From positions 1 through 14,726 of the forward strand of contig JBJKSX010000018.1 in NCBI GenBank assembly GCA_046703545.1: a DNA stretch of 14,726 bases, given 5' to 3'. Under the pieces are notes generated by a model, which was not told where the DNA came from, ran no database searches, and worked only from the letters and a program-made list of their open reading frames with translations. Source of the stretch: JAJZOM01 sp046703545. GTDB taxonomy: Archaea > Thermoplasmatota > Thermoplasmata > Thermoplasmatales > Thermoplasmataceae. This document shows positions 13,035 to 14,726 of the stretch, piece by piece; position 1 is the first letter of the stretch; every line of letters starts with the position of its first letter. The translations under genes were made by a program, and so were the position numbers.

Positions 13035-13337
13035 CTAGTTCCTGTAGGGTATTCTGCGGATGTCACCGCATTGCCCGCAGGTGACAAAGCATAAGCCTTT
13101 CCTGATTCTGATTCTGGTATCATCTCCATAGGGTATTCCGCAATTCTTGCAGTAGAATCTCTTTATTTCCCTGGGAACTGAGACGTCCATCCTCTTGCCG
13201 ATCCTCTCCACCTGCCTCATGTATCTTGATGAGAGGTCCGGGTTCGTGTCCCGTTTGCCCATTGCCTGTTCGAATAGAATGTGCATCCTTTCATACGCGA
13301 TCTTTTTCGGAGGGACTATCTTCCTTCTGTGTACCAT
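13035..13337 (-). CDS. rnp4: Ribonuclease P protein component 4 (Rpp21/Rpr2 family)
   Basis: A 100-residue basic protein of the archaeal RNase P holoenzyme, which trims the 5' leader of precursor tRNAs; this subunit supports the RNA specificity domain together with Rpp29. Residues 1-50 form the basic helical part (KKIAYERMHILFEQA, SSRYMRQVERIGKRM). Residues 60-98 form the zinc ribbon: Cys63 and Cys66 in YCKNCG, then Cys87 and Cys90 in VTCGQCG, ending in the basic DIRRIPYRN. An extra Cys83 lies before the second pair. Length and layout match archaeal homologues. The gene is divergent from the phosphatase, with only 27 bp between start codons; a CATAAAT-type box on the minus strand (about 13361-13367) lies about 27 bp upstream, inside the start of the neighbour, so the mRNA is probably leaderless. 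Confidence 0.92.
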   Translation of the reverse strand: MVHRRKIVPPKKIAYERMHILFEQAMGKRDTNPDLSSRYMRQVERIGKRMDVSVPREIKRFYCKNCGIPYGDDTRIRIRKGLCFVTCGQCGDIRRIPYRN

Positions 13338-13370
13338 TATTAATGCATTTGAAATTACAGATTTATGATA
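13336..13370. promoter_or_regulatory. Interlocked divergent promoters of rnp4 and the phosphatase gene
   Basis: Plus-strand box ATTATTAATG (13336-13345) is about 25 bp before the phosphatase ATG (13365) and overlaps the rnp4 ATG. Minus-strand box CATAAAT (13361-13367) is about 27 bp before the rnp4 ATG and covers the phosphatase ATG. The whole control region must lie inside the two coding starts and the 27 bp between them. Confidence 0.45.
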
Positions 13371-14033
13371 AAGCTTGTCCTTCTGGACGTGGATGGTACG
13401 CTCACAGATCGGGAAAGGCTGATTTCCACAAGGGCAATAGAGGCCATAAGAAAAATTCAGAATGATGGCATGACGGTCAGCCTGGCAAGCGGGAATGTCA
13501 TTCCGGTGATGTACGGGCTCAAAATCCTCCTCGGCATAAATGGCCCCGTTTTTGGGGAGAACGGCGGGGTGAAGTTTCAGGAGACGACAGAGGCTTTCTT
13601 TTCAATGGAAAAGCCACTTGAAGTTTTCAACAGGCTTCATGACGAGGGGAAATTGGAGGGGATACTCTCCAACAGATGGAGAGAAACATCCTGCGGCTAT
13701 GTCCCAACCAGCGGTAACGAGGGATACATCAGGGCGGTAGCAGAATCTGAGGGCCTGGAAACCGTTGACAGCGGTTATTCATGGCATCTGCTCAACAGGG
13801 GACAGAACAAGGGATATGCTCTGGACCACCTGAAGAAACTGTACAGTCTTGAATATTCAGAGATAGCAGTTATGGGCGATTCATTCAATGACCTTTCCAT
13901 GTTCAGGCATGATGTGTACAAGGCAGTTCCAGCTAACGCCCAGAATGAACTGAAAGAGATTGCGGACTTTGTCGCAATGAGCGATAATGGGGATGGGGTG
14001 GCCGAACTTCTGTCAAGCCTCAGGAACCCTTAG
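13365..14033 (+). CDS. Phosphoglycolate phosphatase, archaeal HAD type
   Basis: A 222-residue HAD-superfamily phosphatase, subfamily IIB, closely patterned on the archaeal phosphoglycolate phosphatase family typified by Thermoplasma TA0175 (EC 3.1.3.18). Motif I is DVDGT with nucleophile Asp8 and acid Asp10; motif II is SLASGN with Ser42; motif III is Lys149 in GQNKGYAL; motif IV is GDSFNDLSMF with Asp172 and Asp176 for magnesium. The cap domain lies between motifs II and III (about 80-145). Such enzymes hydrolyse 2-phosphoglycolate, in non-photosynthetic cells mostly a by-product of repairing oxidised DNA ends; other sugar phosphates cannot be excluded. The start at 13365 is the first codon of the frame and likely the first transcribed base region. 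The 3' end overlaps the convergent dihydroorotase gene by 21 bp. Confidence 0.9.
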   Translation: MIKLVLLDVDGTLTDRERLISTRAIEAIRKIQNDGMTVSLASGNVIPVMYGLKILLGINGPVFGENGGVKFQETTEAFFSMEKPLEVFNRLHDEGKLEGILSNRWRETSCGYVPTSGNEGYIRAVAESEGLETVDSGYSWHLLNRGQNKGYALDHLKKLYSLEYSEIAVMGDSFNDLSMFRHDVYKAVPANAQNELKEIADFVAMSDNGDGVAELLSSLRNP

Positions 14034-14726
14034 GTCTCCCAGATACTTTCCGGTTCTGCCCTCGACAAGTTCCCCGTCATCTATGAGCATTTCACCCCTC
14101 ATTGTCACGTAGTCCGGAAATACAACATAGGATTCATTGAAAGGTGTTATTGGCGTCTTGGAATGGAGCCTTTCCTGGTTGAGCCGGGAAATGCTGCTGG
14201 GCCTGAAACTGAAGAAATCCGCAAGATAGCCCACCTCAACTTTCCCCTTCTTTATGCCCATAAGCTCAGCGGGGTTCTTTATGGCAGTTTCGTAAAGCAC
14301 ATTCAGGCTGAGTATTTTCTTCTGGACCAGGGCGAGCATGAGGGGGATTCTGGTTTCAACTCCTATTATGCCTGACGGCGCCTGCGGAAACTCCTCCTTG
14401 TCATGCTCTGTGTGGGGCGCATGGTCTGATGACAGCAGGTGGAACCTGCCATCAAGGAACGCCTGAAGGTTCCTTTCCTGTGTCGATTTCTCCCTGAGCG
14501 GAGGGTTGGCTTTACCCCAGGGCCCAAGGTCCATGTCGCAGTTGAGGAGAAGATGGTGCGGCGTCACTTCGCCCAGGGCCTTTCCCCTGATGGTTTCAAG
14601 GCTCTCCGGCACACTCACATGCCCCATCACCGACTTGGGCAGTGCCATGTCTGCAATGGTTCCAGCAGAGGCCAATTCACACTGTTCCGGCCTTGACAGA
14701 TCATGCTCCTTCAGGTTCGCAACCTC
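14013..14726 (-). CDS. pyrC: Dihydroorotase, C-terminal part (cut by window edge)
   Basis: The last 237 residues of a dihydroorotase, which closes carbamoyl-aspartate to dihydroorotate in pyrimidine synthesis. The frame runs off the window with no start, so the metal-binding His-x-His and the carboxylated Lys region are not seen. Visible family landmarks, counted from the window edge: His36 in GHVS, EVTPHHLLLN, ANPPLR (73-78), the catalytic Asp101 in SSDHAPHT, GIIGVETRIPLML, NPAELMG, and the closing amidohydrolase segment with GYLADFFSF. The TTG near 14675 is not a start: residues reading RPEQCE continue upstream in frame as expected for the family. The stop codon lies inside the end of the convergent phosphatase gene. 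Related amidohydrolases (allantoinase, hydantoinase) are less likely given the PHHL and DHAPHT motifs. Confidence 0.9.
   Translation of the reverse strand, partial: EVANLKEHDLSRPEQCELASAGTIADMALPKSVMGHVSVPESLETIRGKALGEVTPHHLLLNCDMDLGPWGKANPPLREKSTQERNLQAFLDGRFHLLSSDHAPHTEHDKEEFPQAPSGIIGVETRIPLMLALVQKKILSLNVLYETAIKNPAELMGIKKGKVEVGYLADFFSFRPSSISRLNQERLHSKTPITPFNESYVVFPDYVTMRGEMLIDDGELVEGRTGKYLGDLRVPEA

Noticed and set aside
14673..14675. Start codon of a shorter dihydroorotase at the TTG near 14675
   Set aside because: The reading frame continues upstream to the window edge with family-like residues; the true start is outside the window.

Overview
The window looks like chromosomal DNA of a wall-less, acidophilic archaeon of the Thermoplasmatales or a close Thermoplasmata relative. 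This is inferred from four things. There is a fusion of an O6-alkylguanine-DNA alkyltransferase-type domain to endonuclease V, an architecture known from Ferroplasma. There is an archaeal RNase P protein component 4, and an archaeal phosphoglycolate phosphatase of the TA0175 type. Several genes have a TATA-like box about 25 bp before the ATG, as in leaderless transcription. Surface loops of the membrane proteins are packed with N-x-S/T sequons. I see no mobile element, CRISPR array, tRNA or rRNA.

Layout. Positions 1-1624 (minus strand) hold an unrecognised six-helix membrane protein with a large outside domain. Divergent from it is a helical-repeat plus alpha/beta hydrolase protein (1719-2774), then a three-helix mini membrane protein (2951-3226). 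Convergent to that is a two-gene minus-strand operon: a NuoE-NuoF fusion (5955-7544) followed 2 bp later by a formate dehydrogenase catalytic subunit with a NuoG-like ferredoxin N-terminus (3253-5952). The two polypeptides together carry what other organisms spread over three or four subunits, and would form a cytoplasmic NAD(P)-linked formate dehydrogenase. A 191-bp region with a long inverted repeat lies in front of the operon. Upstream, also on the minus strand, are the alkyltransferase-endonuclease V fusion (8404-9378) and a small alpha/beta hydrolase (7736-8383), probably one transcript.

Divergent from the repair gene is a 1032-residue RND/MMPL-family exporter (9471-12569), then an orphan 75-residue protein (12709-12936). 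The right end has RNase P component 4 (minus), phosphoglycolate phosphatase (plus) and the 3' part of dihydroorotase (minus, cut by the window edge). The rnp4 and phosphatase start codons are only 27 bp apart, so their promoters must overlap each other's coding starts. The phosphatase and dihydroorotase genes overlap tail to tail by 21 bp.

The most interesting signals are: (1) the compact formate dehydrogenase, whose NuoG-type His-Cys3 cluster site is degenerate and whose NuoF part ends in a Cys-Pro-x3-Cys remnant; (2) a 13-bp imperfect inverted repeat enclosing an 11-bp palindrome in its upstream region; (3) a perfect 7-bp hairpin one base before the start codon of the first membrane protein; (4) the Pro-Cys-Tyr-Lys active site in the repair fusion; (5) strong hairpins built over stop codons. 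No wholly new defence or mobile system is visible.
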